A stretch of 64,000 bases of DNA, from the NCBI GenBank assembly GCA_036743375.1, contig DAINPP010000002.1, forward strand, positions 1 to 64,000, read 5' to 3'. Source of the stretch: DAINPP01 sp036743375. Lineage in GTDB: Bacteria; Thermotogota; Thermotogae; MWEM01. This document shows, one piece after another, positions 9,469-19,705 of this stretch (position 1 is its first letter; each line of letters opens with the position of its first letter). A model generated the notes under the pieces. It was not told where the DNA came from and searched no databases. It was given only the letters and a program-made list of their open reading frames with translations. A program made the translations under genes and the position numbers.

Positions 9469-12400
9469 TTATCTTTCCGCCGATGAATTCGTATACACGT
9501 TCACCGGTAAATCCGTATGATAAGAGCTGTTGTCGTACAGATCCTTCACAAAAATATCTATCGTCGGCTGCGGATTGGTCGTCAAATCACAGTTGTAATA
9601 GGTCCTGTAAATATAGGGATCCCCGGCGACGTATTCCGTCTTGTCGCTCTCTATCGAATAACTCAAATTACCGATTGTCAGGGTTGCTACGAGTGTCTCA
9701 GGATTAATCTGTTCGTGAAACGGCAATTGAACGTAATCCGCCTGTTCCCCAAACACGATCATTCCGTTGATGGGCGTCACGGGATTCGGTCCCATCGTAT
9801 CAACATTCAGGACAACGGTCAGCGAAGCGGCATTTCCCGCCGTGTCCGTTGCGGTAATGATCTTTTCAACGATCCCTTCCGCAACATCATCTTTGGCTGA
9901 ATAAGTGGCGTAAACGGTATATTCCGAGTCAGAATTTTTCACAATGGCTGTTTCCGTGCTCTGAAGCAGACTGTCCGGATCGTTGAAATGAATAGAAACC
10001 GTTGCGATATGAAAATCCGTACAATAATCAATCTCCGTTGCAGCAGGTGTCTCGTTTATGAAATGAACGGATCCCGAAGCCTCTTCTATCTCCGGCGCCA
10101 CGACATCCACAAAGACTCTATCCGTCTGCTGAACACTCAAACCCGCTTTATCATAGGCTGTAACGTTGATCGTTGAGGATGCTCCATCCACATTACCGAA
10201 CAGATAAACTTCCGTCGCTATATAGGTCAACCCATCCGGTGACGTGTATACCTCTTCCGATAGCAAAGTTCCAAGCTCCACACTGGTGTTCACATCCCCT
10301 ATTGCCAGATCATCCTGTGCATTGATCAGTAGAATCAGGGGTTGCTTCTGATTCACCACGTGATTCTGAGGCTGAAGCACCGTCAGTGTCGCCGTCGGCG
10401 GTACCGCTTCATAATGAATAATCTGACTGTCGGTAACCGTCAGAACCTCTCCCGATTCAAAACGCTGGACTACCGTCAACGTCGCCGTATACACATCCGT
10501 CTGTGACAATCTCACAAGAGCCGATTTCAAACCGTCGGCGGTCTTTGTCGTCAATGTGCCTTCCGATTCCACATCCACCGTGCCGTTCAGCGCGCCTTCA
10601 CTCAACGGCACGATCTCTGCCGTCCCACCATTTGCTCCACTTATTGTGATTGTCCAGGTCTTTTCCGTTGCCAGTTTTCCCGGGAAGGTTCTCGCGGACA
10701 CATCAAACTTATGATAGGCCGAGCTCGTATAGGTGGTATCGGATGCACAGGCTTCATCATGGATATCAGCCGTCGTCCATGCTCGGTACAGTTCAAATAC
10801 CTTTGATGCCACAAACTGTGAACTACCGGCAACTCTCGCAAAGAATTCATAGGTCCCCTCTATCCCGTCGAAAGTCGTATCAAAGACATCCACATTCAAA
10901 GTACCTTCTCCGGTTGCATCCACAGCGACTTCTCCATATTTCGTCCGACCATCAGCATTCAGCGGATTAGCCGTTGGAACGGTCAGCCATATTTCGATGA
11001 CCTGATTCGGATAATCTTCCGCAAAGATATTCAGGATGGTTTGTGTGGGCGAACAGTGCGTATTGTCCACTATGACAGCCGGTGCACCATTAAGCGTCAG
11101 GATGATATCCTGTGGGATCCTGACACTGAAAGAATACGTTGTCTGACTCGTTCCCTTCTGCGCGGTTAGGGTGATATTGTAAATAATCCCCGCCACGCCG
11201 TCAAAGGCGAACACCTTTCCCCTTGCCGATGATGCCATTGGAATCTCTTCTTTTTCAATTGACATGGTCAAAACGGCATCTACATAATTTGCAGCGGCGT
11301 AGATATTGACCCTTCCCGGTTCCAGAACAATCTGTGTTCCTTCATCGGACGGGTTGAGTAATCGTTCATTCACAAAGATTTCCTCTATCTCAAGATCGTT
11401 GACTGACTCATAATAGAATTCTTTTGTAACGGTCTGTTCTATCTCGGCACCTGTGTTGTTGAAAAGTGCCGACAGGGTCAGATAAGCGGTATAAGTTCCG
11501 GTCTCAGTCATCTTTACGAGTCCCGTTTTCTGATCAGTCGCAATACTCGTGGATAGACTTCCCGGAATGGCCTGATCACATTTCCCGCTTGCGGGTCCGC
11601 TCCCCTGAATAAACGATACGGTGTTTCCGAGCGGATCTCTTACCATGATACTCCATGATGTTGCACCGGCGTATATTCCCGGATAAACCTGTCCGGCAAC
11701 GGTAAACTGATGATAGGTATCCGTAGAACCGTCATCCGGATTGATAAATTCCGAATCCTGTATGGTAGCATCAACAGCGGCCACGTAAACGTTCAGCGTT
11801 TCAGATGCGGAAAAATCTTCCCCAAACGGCTTGGCGTAGAATACATAATCACCTTCCACACCAGCTATCTGTGAATGATTAAACGGATCAACCGAGAACG
11901 TTGCCACGTTATCCGGTGAAACATCGGTCTCTTCAAAGATTGGTCCAATCAATCCTGACCCGTTCGGATGACCTTCGGGAAGTTCCAGATAGACTTCGGC
12001 CGTGTGGATTTCAGACGATGAAAGGGAACCGATGACGGCTTGAGGGGCACTGACTTGCTCTGTCTCATCCGTAACAATCACCCTCGGAACTGAGAGATCT
12101 ATGTCAAGTCCCTGCTTGACGATTAGCCTTATGACTCTTTCTACCGATTCCGAATCTTTTTCAGCCCTTATCGTTGCCGTATATTCCTTTCCCGCCTCAG
12201 TGGTGAAATCTTCTGAAACAGATCCTCTCCTCACTATGGTTGTGAGCGGGACTATATCTATTGTGACTTCCGAATCCGAATAATTTGTATCTGCAAAGAT
12301 CGTATTATTACCGAGATTGACCGCCACCTCATCTGTTTCTTCTGAGATACGCATGCCGTTGATCAAGATATTTTCTATTTTAAGCGGATCCTCTCCGGAG

Positions 12401-14034
12401 TAATGGATCAGAATCTGATCGGAACCTGAAATACGGATATTGCCAAAATCGCCGCTCGCGGTCAGGTTGACCGTATAAAGTCCATTTTCATTAAACCGGA
12501 ATAACGGATTTGTCTCCATATCGGGAATGGTAGTAGTAAGCGTTCCCGGCATCGTTGCGTTAATAGTACCTGAAACCTGTGATTTTGTATAAGGAACCGG
12601 CAAAACTACATTTCCCGACGGATTGATGATTTCGAGATCCCACCTTGTCTGTCTCGCCTTAACCCCCGGGAATAACGATCCGTCTACCTGGAATCTGTGA
12701 TAGTCCTCCGTTGTATAGATCTCCTTATTGACAAATCCCACATCACTGAGTTCAAGAACCAAATCTGAATCGTAAAGATTCACCGTAACACTGGCTGAAA
12801 AATCTTCCTCGCCAAGCGGCCTGACCCAGAAGATATAGGTTCCCGGGATTCCCGTTAGAAACTCGGTGTCAAACGGATCAACATCAAACTCTGCCGTTCC
12901 ATCAGCCATGACATTAGCCGTTCCAAGCCTCTTCATGTTTGGATTAGAATTTGGATGACCATCGGGTAATTGGAGCCAGGCTTCGACAAAATCGACGTCT
13001 ACACTGCTGACATAGAGTTTCAGTGTTGAAGGATCAGAAGATTCATTGCCGACAGCAACGATGGAATCACTGTTTGATCTGACTGCGATGCCCTGAAGAA
13101 CCTGAGTATGAATGATTCTTTCTACCTCCGTCACATCCTTGTAGGCTCGGACGGTGATCTCATAGGATTTGTTTGATTCCGCAACAAAGTTATAGTCTAT
13201 TCCCCTTGAGGATAAGACTCGAACAGCTGTTCCATCAGCTTCCCGTACATCAACGGTAAACGTTGCGCCCGATTCGTTTGCCTCTGCAAAGACACTGGTT
13301 GGCCCTTCGTTGATAAATGTCTTTGTCGCCGCATTATCCAATTGAATGCCATCGACGAGTAAGTCGATGATTTTAAGATCGGAAACCCTTGATTGAATCG
13401 TCAGTTTCTTCTCTACCGTCTCATACTGATTGGTAAATTCATAGGTGATTTCATAGGTTGTATTCGGAAGCGCCGTAAAGGTACATGGGTTTGTCTTCTC
13501 ATTCCCATTGAGATACGCCTTTGTCTGAACATCCGGATCGTTTGTTTCCGCCATGACTACGACTTCTTTCGGATCAACCATCACAACCGTCTGATCGTCC
13601 GGAATGATCCTGTCGTTTACCAGGATTCTGGTTACCCGTATCTCAGAATCAACAATCAAGGTAAAATAATAATTCTCATTCACACCGGAGGTTGACTGAA
13701 TCTGTACCCTCACCGCATAAGTTCCTGGCTGTGCATCCTGCCAGCTAAGGGGTAAGCTCAGATTGTTGGATTGTGCGACGATCTGAACCGGATCAGCTAC
13801 ACCGGCATAAACAGTGATCGTAGCGCCAACCGAAGCGGATTCTTCTGCCTGAATCTCCACGGTAATATCTTTTGGCCCTACACCCGCATTGATTATTTCT
13901 CCCACCTTTTCCGCCAATTGTGTCCCTGAGACCACAACACCGTTTATTGTAAACACGATATTGGGAAGCTGCGTGCAGCCTATTGCGAATAAAACGACTG
14001 AAATTGCAATCAGTACAAATAAAAGCCTCTTCAT
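9469..14034 (-). CDS. Giant lipoprotein with three ~320-aa Ig-like repeat blocks
   Basis: 1521-aa lipoprotein, middle gene of the operon. Signal peptide with lipobox LFAIGC (Cys about residue 20). The body contains three long repeat blocks (roughly residues 210-560, 560-890 and 895-1235). Each carries a NGxxI..D..VxxxxGxxxIxAxxN unit, a strand set around EVYLELPEGHPNG, a block like F.VDPF...I.GVEGDYVFYAKPFGEDFSAS, and a segment on pre-/post-stimulus form GxYTAxLTxSA.F. The C-terminal 280 residues are bacterial-Ig-like (ITATDTAGNAASLTVVLNVD). No catalytic residues are evident. A cell-surface scaffold or adhesin is the best inference. GGGGGTAAGG lies just upstream of the ATG. Confidence 0.82.
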   Translation of the reverse strand: MKRLLFVLIAISVVLFAIGCTQLPNIVFTINGVVVSGTQLAEKVGEIINAGVGPKDITVEIQAEESASVGATITVYAGVADPVQIVAQSNNLSLPLSWQDAQPGTYAVRVQIQSTSGVNENYYFTLIVDSEIRVTRILVNDRIIPDDQTVVMVDPKEVVVMAETNDPDVQTKAYLNGNEKTNPCTFTALPNTTYEITYEFTNQYETVEKKLTIQSRVSDLKIIDLLVDGIQLDNAATKTFINEGPTSVFAEANESGATFTVDVREADGTAVRVLSSRGIDYNFVAESNKSYEITVRAYKDVTEVERIIHTQVLQGIAVRSNSDSIVAVGNESSDPSTLKLYVSSVDVDFVEAWLQLPDGHPNSNPNMKRLGTANVMADGTAEFDVDPFDTEFLTGIPGTYIFWVRPLGEEDFSASVTVNLYDSDLVLELSDVGFVNKEIYTTEDYHRFQVDGSLFPGVKARQTRWDLEIINPSGNVVLPVPYTKSQVSGTINATMPGTLTTTIPDMETNPLFRFNENGLYTVNLTASGDFGNIRISGSDQILIHYSGEDPLKIENILINGMRISEETDEVAVNLGNNTIFADTNYSDSEVTIDIVPLTTIVRRGSVSEDFTTEAGKEYTATIRAEKDSESVERVIRLIVKQGLDIDLSVPRVIVTDETEQVSAPQAVIGSLSSSEIHTAEVYLELPEGHPNGSGLIGPIFEETDVSPDNVATFSVDPFNHSQIAGVEGDYVFYAKPFGEDFSASETLNVYVAAVDATIQDSEFINPDDGSTDTYHQFTVAGQVYPGIYAGATSWSIMVRDPLGNTVSFIQGSGPASGKCDQAIPGSLSTSIATDQKTGLVKMTETGTYTAYLTLSALFNNTGAEIEQTVTKEFYYESVNDLEIEEIFVNERLLNPSDEGTQIVLEPGRVNIYAAANYVDAVLTMSIEKEEIPMASSARGKVFAFDGVAGIIYNITLTAQKGTSQTTYSFSVRIPQDIILTLNGAPAVIVDNTHCSPTQTILNIFAEDYPNQVIEIWLTVPTANPLNADGRTKYGEVAVDATGEGTLNVDVFDTTFDGIEGTYEFFARVAGSSQFVASKVFELYRAWTTADIHDEACASDTTYTSSAYHKFDVSARTFPGKLATEKTWTITISGANGGTAEIVPLSEGALNGTVDVESEGTLTTKTADGLKSALVRLSQTDVYTATLTVVQRFESGEVLTVTDSQIIHYEAVPPTATLTVLQPQNHVVNQKQPLILLINAQDDLAIGDVNTSVELGTLLSEEVYTSPDGLTYIATEVYLFGNVDGASSTINVTAYDKAGLSVQQTDRVFVDVVAPEIEEASGSVHFINETPAATEIDYCTDFHIATVSIHFNDPDSLLQSTETAIVKNSDSEYTVYATYSAKDDVAEGIVEKIITATDTAGNAASLTVVLNVDTMGPNPVTPINGMIVFGEQADYVQLPFHEQINPETLVATLTIGNLSYSIESDKTEYVAGDPYIYRTYYNCDLTTNPQPTIDIFVKDLYDNSSYHTDLPVNVYTNSSAER

Positions 14035-14053
14035 AACCTTACCCCCTGTTTAT

Positions 14054-17000
14054 TTAATGATGTATTCTCTTCTGATTTTCAGGATCACTGCAGTCTATAC
14101 AAACCACGCCATCCTCTTCTGCCGCGACAAATGCAGTTGTTCCAACGACATAAACGGCATTGGCCTGAATTTCCACCGAAACGTTCCTGACGATCCGATC
14201 AGGTGATGATGGATCTGTACAATCGACTATTTCCAGACCATTTGTCCCGTCCGCTATATAGGCATAATTCCCGTTGACAAAGACATCCTTTGAAAATCCC
14301 GGCGTATTCACCTGAGAGATGACCTGATTCTGCAGCATAGTGGACTGAACAATCGTCAAACCGTTTCCGGAATCATCCATGTCGAATTCATCTTCAGAAC
14401 GCGTTAGACTGACAACATAGACATAATCATCCTGCTTATCTATTCCAACAGATTCCACATCTGCCGCGAGATTCAAAACACCGGTTGCAAAGGTGAGAGG
14501 CGTGGCGGGAACCGTGACATCTGTAATGGTCAACCCGTTCACACCATCGGCAATGTATACCCTGGTGAAAAGACCTACCGTATCGGCCACAAGATCTATT
14601 GCACTCCCGGAGGCCTCTTCTGAGGTTTCTATCTTTCCGATACTATCCGGATTATGGATGTCTGAGATATCCACACTGGAACCGTTAAAGCCATTCGCGA
14701 GATAGAGGGTGTCGCCGAGTGTATCGGATGCGATGCAATAGCCGTTATCGTCAACCGACGAGACATAAACGGGGTGTTCAGGATCTGAAATATCGTAGAT
14801 CACTACCCCTGAATTCCCTATACTAACAAACAGAGAATTACCGTTCACATCCACCCCGTTCACCAGACTTTCAAGAGAGACATGCGCCTTGAGTTCAAGC
14901 GGTGTGGCCGGTGAAGAAGGAATCCAGTAAACGGAGAAACCGTTCTCCTGTTCAGCCGCATAGACATGCTCCCCTTTTACGGCAACATCCGTCGTCCTTG
15001 AAAGCGTGTCATCCCTTGTCTTGAAATGCCATTCAGGTCCTTCAGCCGTTCCAAGTGGATTGACAGAGATGACCTTCCAGTAATAATCGGTCCCCGTACT
15101 GAGCCTTGACGGTTGGAAGGAAGTAAACAACGATGTTGCGATCAGAGTTGTCGGATTGCCTGAGGTATCCATATAGATCTCATAATAGGATGGGGTAGCC
15201 GTCTCGGCCGTTACGTTGATACCCCAGTCGAGTTGTGTATAGATAGAAACGTTCGTAGTATCATCGGCCGGTATCAATCCCGCATCTGAAGGAACGGCCG
15301 GTAAAAGGCCTCTCGTTGTAAAGGAATGAGGATTTGCCGTATTACTGGCCACCAGTACATCATCCACATAATAATAGATATCGGCCGTCCAGACATAACT
15401 CCGTTCGACAGCCCAGTCCGTCGCAGGGGTATACCGTTTCTCCGTCGTGGTTGCTTCAACGATATAGTCGTGACTGGACATACTGGCAAGATTATCCGCC
15501 ACGTATACCCGGTATTCGATCGATTCCGCACGATCATCTATTTCTCTGCTCGTCGAACCGGAGGCCTCCCAGGTCAACACCGTATTTAGATCGACTCCCG
15601 TCGCCCCGTTTTCCGGGGTCAGCAGGACAATTTCGGGAATTTCGTAAATGGGGCCCCGAGTTGTAAACGTGCCGGTTGATTCACCTGTTAGAGTCCCCTG
15701 TATGACTTTGATCCGCCAGAAATAAGCCGTAGCAATATTCAGTGGATCCGGCGGGATATACTGTTCCTGTTCGGTTAGAATCGTTGCAGGCGGCGTTGTG
15801 TAAAGTTCCGCTTCCTGTAAAGCGATATAGACCTCATACACCAGTGGAGCACGGATATATGAAGAATGTCCCTTCCAGCTGAAAGAGATGTCCGGATCTA
15901 CATTCTGTTCGTTTTCAGAGGGCTGAAGGAGATCAACGGTTGGTGAGATAATCTCCTCCGACCGAGTTGTAAAAACAGATGGACCGCCGAACGCCCTCTG
16001 TGTTCCATCATAGCCTTCGACTTTCCAGTAATATACCTCATTGTATTCCCATCTTCCCGAGGGGATCATGAAAGACAGCTCACGTGTCTCATACGGATGG
16101 ACATAGGAAAGCTGTTCGATCGTATCGGCTATATAAACATAATAAACAGGTGTTGCCGAGCTGATGAGATTTTCGGTTGCCTGCCACGTCATCGGTGTAT
16201 AGATATCGACATCAGCGGTACCGGAGGCCGGAGAATCGAGTCTGATCTCAAAATCATCTCCCCTGCCGGTTGTAAAATGCCAGATTTCACTATCACTGTA
16301 TCTGTTCCCCTGAAACGCCCTGACTTTCCAGAAATATTCTTTCTCTTCATCCCAATTGTTTTGCGGTAGATAATATTTCGCGGAAAGGTTGACCTGATTC
16401 TTCAGTGTATCCACACTTTCCCCAAAATACAGTTGATAAGTCAGGGAACTCTCATCCGTTGCCGTTGCATTCCACGTCAGTCTGCCGTCCAACGGGAAAT
16501 GTGTCCTGCCGTTGACCGGAGAGGAAAGGGCGATCTCAGGTTTTACCGGTTCATCACTTTCGGTATGGAAACGCCAGATATCACTGATATCCGATTTCCC
16601 CCCCTCAAACACTTCACATCTCCAGTAATAATCGCGATCACTTTCCCAGCCACCTGGAAGCAGATACTGTTCCTGGGCCGTATGAACAGGCGTGGCCTGT
16701 TTGAGCTCCTCTTCCGTATGCGCGATATACAGCTGATAGGCCAGTGTATTTCCGGGTGTTCCCTGTGTTCCCTCCCATTGAAGCGGCATGTCGATCCCCA
16801 CATCATTCGACTGATCAGCCGGAGCCGTTAAGGTAATCGACGGGTCATCGGGACTCTTCGCTTCCGTTGTAAAACGGAAAATATCCGAAACATTTGACCG
16901 GTTTCCCTCTATGACTTCACATCTCCAGTAATAAGACTGAGAATACTCCCAGCCTCCGGATTGCAGATATTCTTCCCCCGCAAGCTCAACCGGAGTGGCG

Positions 17001-19363
17001 GAATAAAGAGACTGAAGGGTTTTGGCATAATACAATTTATAGGTCAAGGCATCTCCAGGGTCAGCCGGAATACCTTCCCATTTCAACGGTTCAGTTCTGC
17101 TGACATCTGAGGCCTCATTCAAGGGAGACCGCAGAACAATTTCAGGAACCAGAGGATCCTGATCTTTCGTGATAAACCATCTGATCTCACTGACATTTGT
17201 CCTATTACCCTCAACAACGACACATTTCCAGTAATACATCTTACCGTATACCCAACCTCCGGCGGGCAGGAAAGACTCGTCGGCTGTTTCAAAGGGAACC
17301 GCATGGTCAAGTTCGTCGGGAGAGTTTGCATAATACACCCTGTATGAAAGGGAATCACCAGGTATAGCCGGTGTCCCACTCCAATGAAGCGGGATGTCCC
17401 GCTCGACGTTTATCGCACGATTTTCCGGGGAAAGCAATTCAATAGAGGGGATATCGAATGGCTTTGCCTCGGTTGTAAATTGTCTTACCCCGCTGATTGA
17501 AGTCCTGTCCCCTTCAAGAACCTCACATTTCCAATAATATTGCTTATCGTATTCCCATCCGTTTACCGGTCGATACTGTTCCGCATCGGTGATAATGGGA
17601 TCAACATATTCCAATTCGGTCCTTGAATAAGCGATATATAAACGGTAGGACAACGTATCGCCGATCGTTCCCGGAGTTCCCAACCAGGAGAGAAAATCAC
17701 TGACCGAAACGTTCTCCTGTCCATCTTCCGGAGCTAATAGGATGATCGCCGGATCTGAAGGATCCTTTCCCACTGTTTTAAAATCCCAGATCGCACTTTC
17801 ATTGGTCAGATGATCTTCTATAACCTTGACCTTCCAGAAGATCCGATTGCCTTTTCCCCAACCGCCTTGAGGTAGGAAGGCCTTTTTATCCGTCAGAACA
17901 GGATCCGCCGTTTGCAACGCTTCAAAGGATAAGGCATAATAGACTTCATAAAGGAGTCGATCCCCTGAGTATACCGGTGTTGCATCCCATGTTACTGACG
18001 CCTGCGGGCTGATATTATCCGATCCGTACTCGGGAAGACTCAGCGTGATCTGTGGTTTTCCCGGATCAACAGACTCCGTTTCAAAGGTCCACGGCCCGTC
18101 ATTATCCGTATAGTCCCCCTGTACGGCCTCTACTTTCCAGAAATAGGTCTCATCGGCATCCCATCCGCTCAAAGGCAGATAGCTCTCATTATTGGTGACG
18201 ACCGGTGTTGCATCGTCAAGTTCCTGCAGTGACTGTGCAAGGAATATCTTGAAATTCAGTGTTGAAGGATTTGATTGGGAAGGGGTGGCCACATAGGTTA
18301 AGGGATTCCTCAATTTGACATTCTGCTGCCCGTCATCAGGATAAAGTAACTGAATCTCAGGATCTCCTGAACTCTTGTCAGCGGTTATAAAAGAACGCGG
18401 ACCGGCCGTAGAACACTTGTCCCCCTCACAGGCCTGAACTTTCCAGAAATATTCCTGCCCCTTCTTCCATCCCGTTGCAGGAAGATACGCCTCTTCAGAG
18501 GTGAAAACCGGCTGCACATGATCCAGTTCACCGAGGGATTTTGCAATATACAGTTTATATTGCAGCTGATCCGAAGGGGTATAGGGTGTCCCCCTCCATG
18601 TTAACGCTGTTGTACAGGAGACTTGCCTTTGATCATTCAGCGGACTCAGAAGGTCTATCTCCGGATATCCGGGCTGGATCGTTTCCGTTTTAAAATGATT
18701 AATGACACTTGTTGCATAGCAAATCATCTGATCGGTTGCACTGACCGCCCTGATCATCCAGTAATAGTCCGTATCATTGCTCCATCCGGTCAGGGGAAGA
18801 TAAGTCTTCCCATTGGTTGCAACGGGTGTCACATCCGGGAGATCCCGTTCATCTTCGGAAACATAGACCAGATATTCCGGTGAAAGCATCCTGGCAATCT
18901 CGGTAAATTCCCACTGTAAATCGGAACCGGTACTCACCGATGTACTGTCATCTTCCGGCGAAAGCAGTACAATTTCATATTGAGCGGTAATAGTGGTGGT
19001 AAAATGGTAGGCCTTCGTCAACGTCTCGCCATTATCATCGACTATCTTCACTTTCCAGTAATAGGTTTTATCTGAATCCCAGCCTTCCTGAGGAATATAC
19101 TCGTATGAATTAATCTTATGCGGAATAGACTCTAAAAAAGAGGAACTCTCAGAAAGATACAGATATACACTTAAAATTGGCTGTCCAAAGCTCTCTATTT
19201 CAAAGGTTATCGGCTCGTTAAGTGGCACGTTGTTTTCCAGATCATGCGGAAAAATATTCTTGAGCTGAGGAGTTATAGAAGATGGAAGAGGTACCTGGCA
19301 CGAAATAAAAAGCATCAGAACAAAGAGAAACAAAAAACAAACGCGAAACATCTTTTTTTTCAT
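14054..19363 (-). CDS. Giant lipoprotein: 14 Fn3-like repeats plus LVIVD propeller
   Basis: 1769-aa lipoprotein, first gene of the operon. Lipobox LFISC (Cys about residue 22). From about residue 25 to 1455 it has 14 tandem repeats of about 95 aa. Each runs: (L)LSP.(D/E)G..(N)V.....L.W.GTP..PGD.L.Y.(V/L)Y.A.S..EL....PV.T....YLP..GW.....YYWK.EV.EG......I..F.TE. The YYWKxxxxE signature is almost invariant. Residues 1457-1769 form an LVIVD-type beta-propeller (DVNGNSLFVSIGNSGVVIYDI; DPEHPVYVSSV). It is followed 19 bp later by the next lipoprotein gene. Its length suggests a fibre or spacer reaching out from the envelope with a propeller tip; ligand unknown. Confidence 0.85.
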   Translation of the reverse strand: MKKKMFRVCFLFLFVLMLFISCQVPLPSSITPQLKNIFPHDLENNVPLNEPITFEIESFGQPILSVYLYLSESSSFLESIPHKINSYEYIPQEGWDSDKTYYWKVKIVDDNGETLTKAYHFTTTITAQYEIVLLSPEDDSTSVSTGSDLQWEFTEIARMLSPEYLVYVSEDERDLPDVTPVATNGKTYLPLTGWSNDTDYYWMIRAVSATDQMICYATSVINHFKTETIQPGYPEIDLLSPLNDQRQVSCTTALTWRGTPYTPSDQLQYKLYIAKSLGELDHVQPVFTSEEAYLPATGWKKGQEYFWKVQACEGDKCSTAGPRSFITADKSSGDPEIQLLYPDDGQQNVKLRNPLTYVATPSQSNPSTLNFKIFLAQSLQELDDATPVVTNNESYLPLSGWDADETYFWKVEAVQGDYTDNDGPWTFETESVDPGKPQITLSLPEYGSDNISPQASVTWDATPVYSGDRLLYEVYYALSFEALQTADPVLTDKKAFLPQGGWGKGNRIFWKVKVIEDHLTNESAIWDFKTVGKDPSDPAIILLAPEDGQENVSVSDFLSWLGTPGTIGDTLSYRLYIAYSRTELEYVDPIITDAEQYRPVNGWEYDKQYYWKCEVLEGDRTSISGVRQFTTEAKPFDIPSIELLSPENRAINVERDIPLHWSGTPAIPGDSLSYRVYYANSPDELDHAVPFETADESFLPAGGWVYGKMYYWKCVVVEGNRTNVSEIRWFITKDQDPLVPEIVLRSPLNEASDVSRTEPLKWEGIPADPGDALTYKLYYAKTLQSLYSATPVELAGEEYLQSGGWEYSQSYYWRCEVIEGNRSNVSDIFRFTTEAKSPDDPSITLTAPADQSNDVGIDMPLQWEGTQGTPGNTLAYQLYIAHTEEELKQATPVHTAQEQYLLPGGWESDRDYYWRCEVFEGGKSDISDIWRFHTESDEPVKPEIALSSPVNGRTHFPLDGRLTWNATATDESSLTYQLYFGESVDTLKNQVNLSAKYYLPQNNWDEEKEYFWKVRAFQGNRYSDSEIWHFTTGRGDDFEIRLDSPASGTADVDIYTPMTWQATENLISSATPVYYVYIADTIEQLSYVHPYETRELSFMIPSGRWEYNEVYYWKVEGYDGTQRAFGGPSVFTTRSEEIISPTVDLLQPSENEQNVDPDISFSWKGHSSYIRAPLVYEVYIALQEAELYTTPPATILTEQEQYIPPDPLNIATAYFWRIKVIQGTLTGESTGTFTTRGPIYEIPEIVLLTPENGATGVDLNTVLTWEASGSTSREIDDRAESIEYRVYVADNLASMSSHDYIVEATTTEKRYTPATDWAVERSYVWTADIYYYVDDVLVASNTANPHSFTTRGLLPAVPSDAGLIPADDTTNVSIYTQLDWGINVTAETATPSYYEIYMDTSGNPTTLIATSLFTSFQPSRLSTGTDYYWKVISVNPLGTAEGPEWHFKTRDDTLSRTTDVAVKGEHVYAAEQENGFSVYWIPSSPATPLELKAHVSLESLVNGVDVNGNSLFVSIGNSGVVIYDISDPEHPVYVSSVDDNGYCIASDTLGDTLYLANGFNGSSVDISDIHNPDSIGKIETSEEASGSAIDLVADTVGLFTRVYIADGVNGLTITDVTVPATPLTFATGVLNLAADVESVGIDKQDDYVYVVSLTRSEDEFDMDDSGNGLTIVQSTMLQNQVISQVNTPGFSKDVFVNGNYAYIADGTNGLEIVDCTDPSSPDRIVRNVSVEIQANAVYVVGTTAFVAAEEDGVVCIDCSDPENQKRIHH

Positions 19364-19399
19364 ATTAAAGACCTCTGATTTGATTTTCTTATTCTATTG

Positions 19400-19408
19400 A
19401 TTATAGCA
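19400..19408 (-). promoter_or_regulatory. Extended -10 of the lipoprotein operon
   Basis: On the minus strand TGCTATAAT is an exact extended -10 (TGnTATAAT), 37 bases upstream of the first lipoprotein ATG. No good -35 is seen, which extended -10 promoters tolerate. Confidence 0.55.
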
Positions 19409-19660
19409 GAAAAAATACATTTAACAGGATTTAATAAAAATATATTTAAAATACTCATCTCAACAAAATAGCAGCGTTTATTGATCCTTAAAACCGAAAA
19501 AGACTCATCAATCCTGTTTCAGGCACTTAATAATTATAGCACAGACCAAAACCAGATACACAGGAAGTTAGACTCATCTATTCCGAAAACTAAGTTTAAG
19601 TTTAAAGCAGCTAAGAAAATATTTTTTTATATCTCATAAATATTCTTCCCTTAAGATTCA

Positions 19661-19683
19661 AACGGTTCTGTCTCAATTTGAGA
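19661..19683 (+). promoter_or_regulatory. Candidate operator ahead of sugar importer 1
   Basis: AACGGTTCTG is followed directly by the perfect palindrome TCTCAATTTGAGA, ending 22 bases before the binding-protein ATG. The 10-mer AACGGTTCTG recurs at 61301-61309 and its flanks ahead of the paralogous importer, so it may be a shared regulator site. The rest of the 342-bp gap holds A/T-rich sequence and no further gene that I can support. Confidence 0.4.
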
Positions 19684-19705
19684 AATAAATAATGGAGGGA
19701 TAAAA

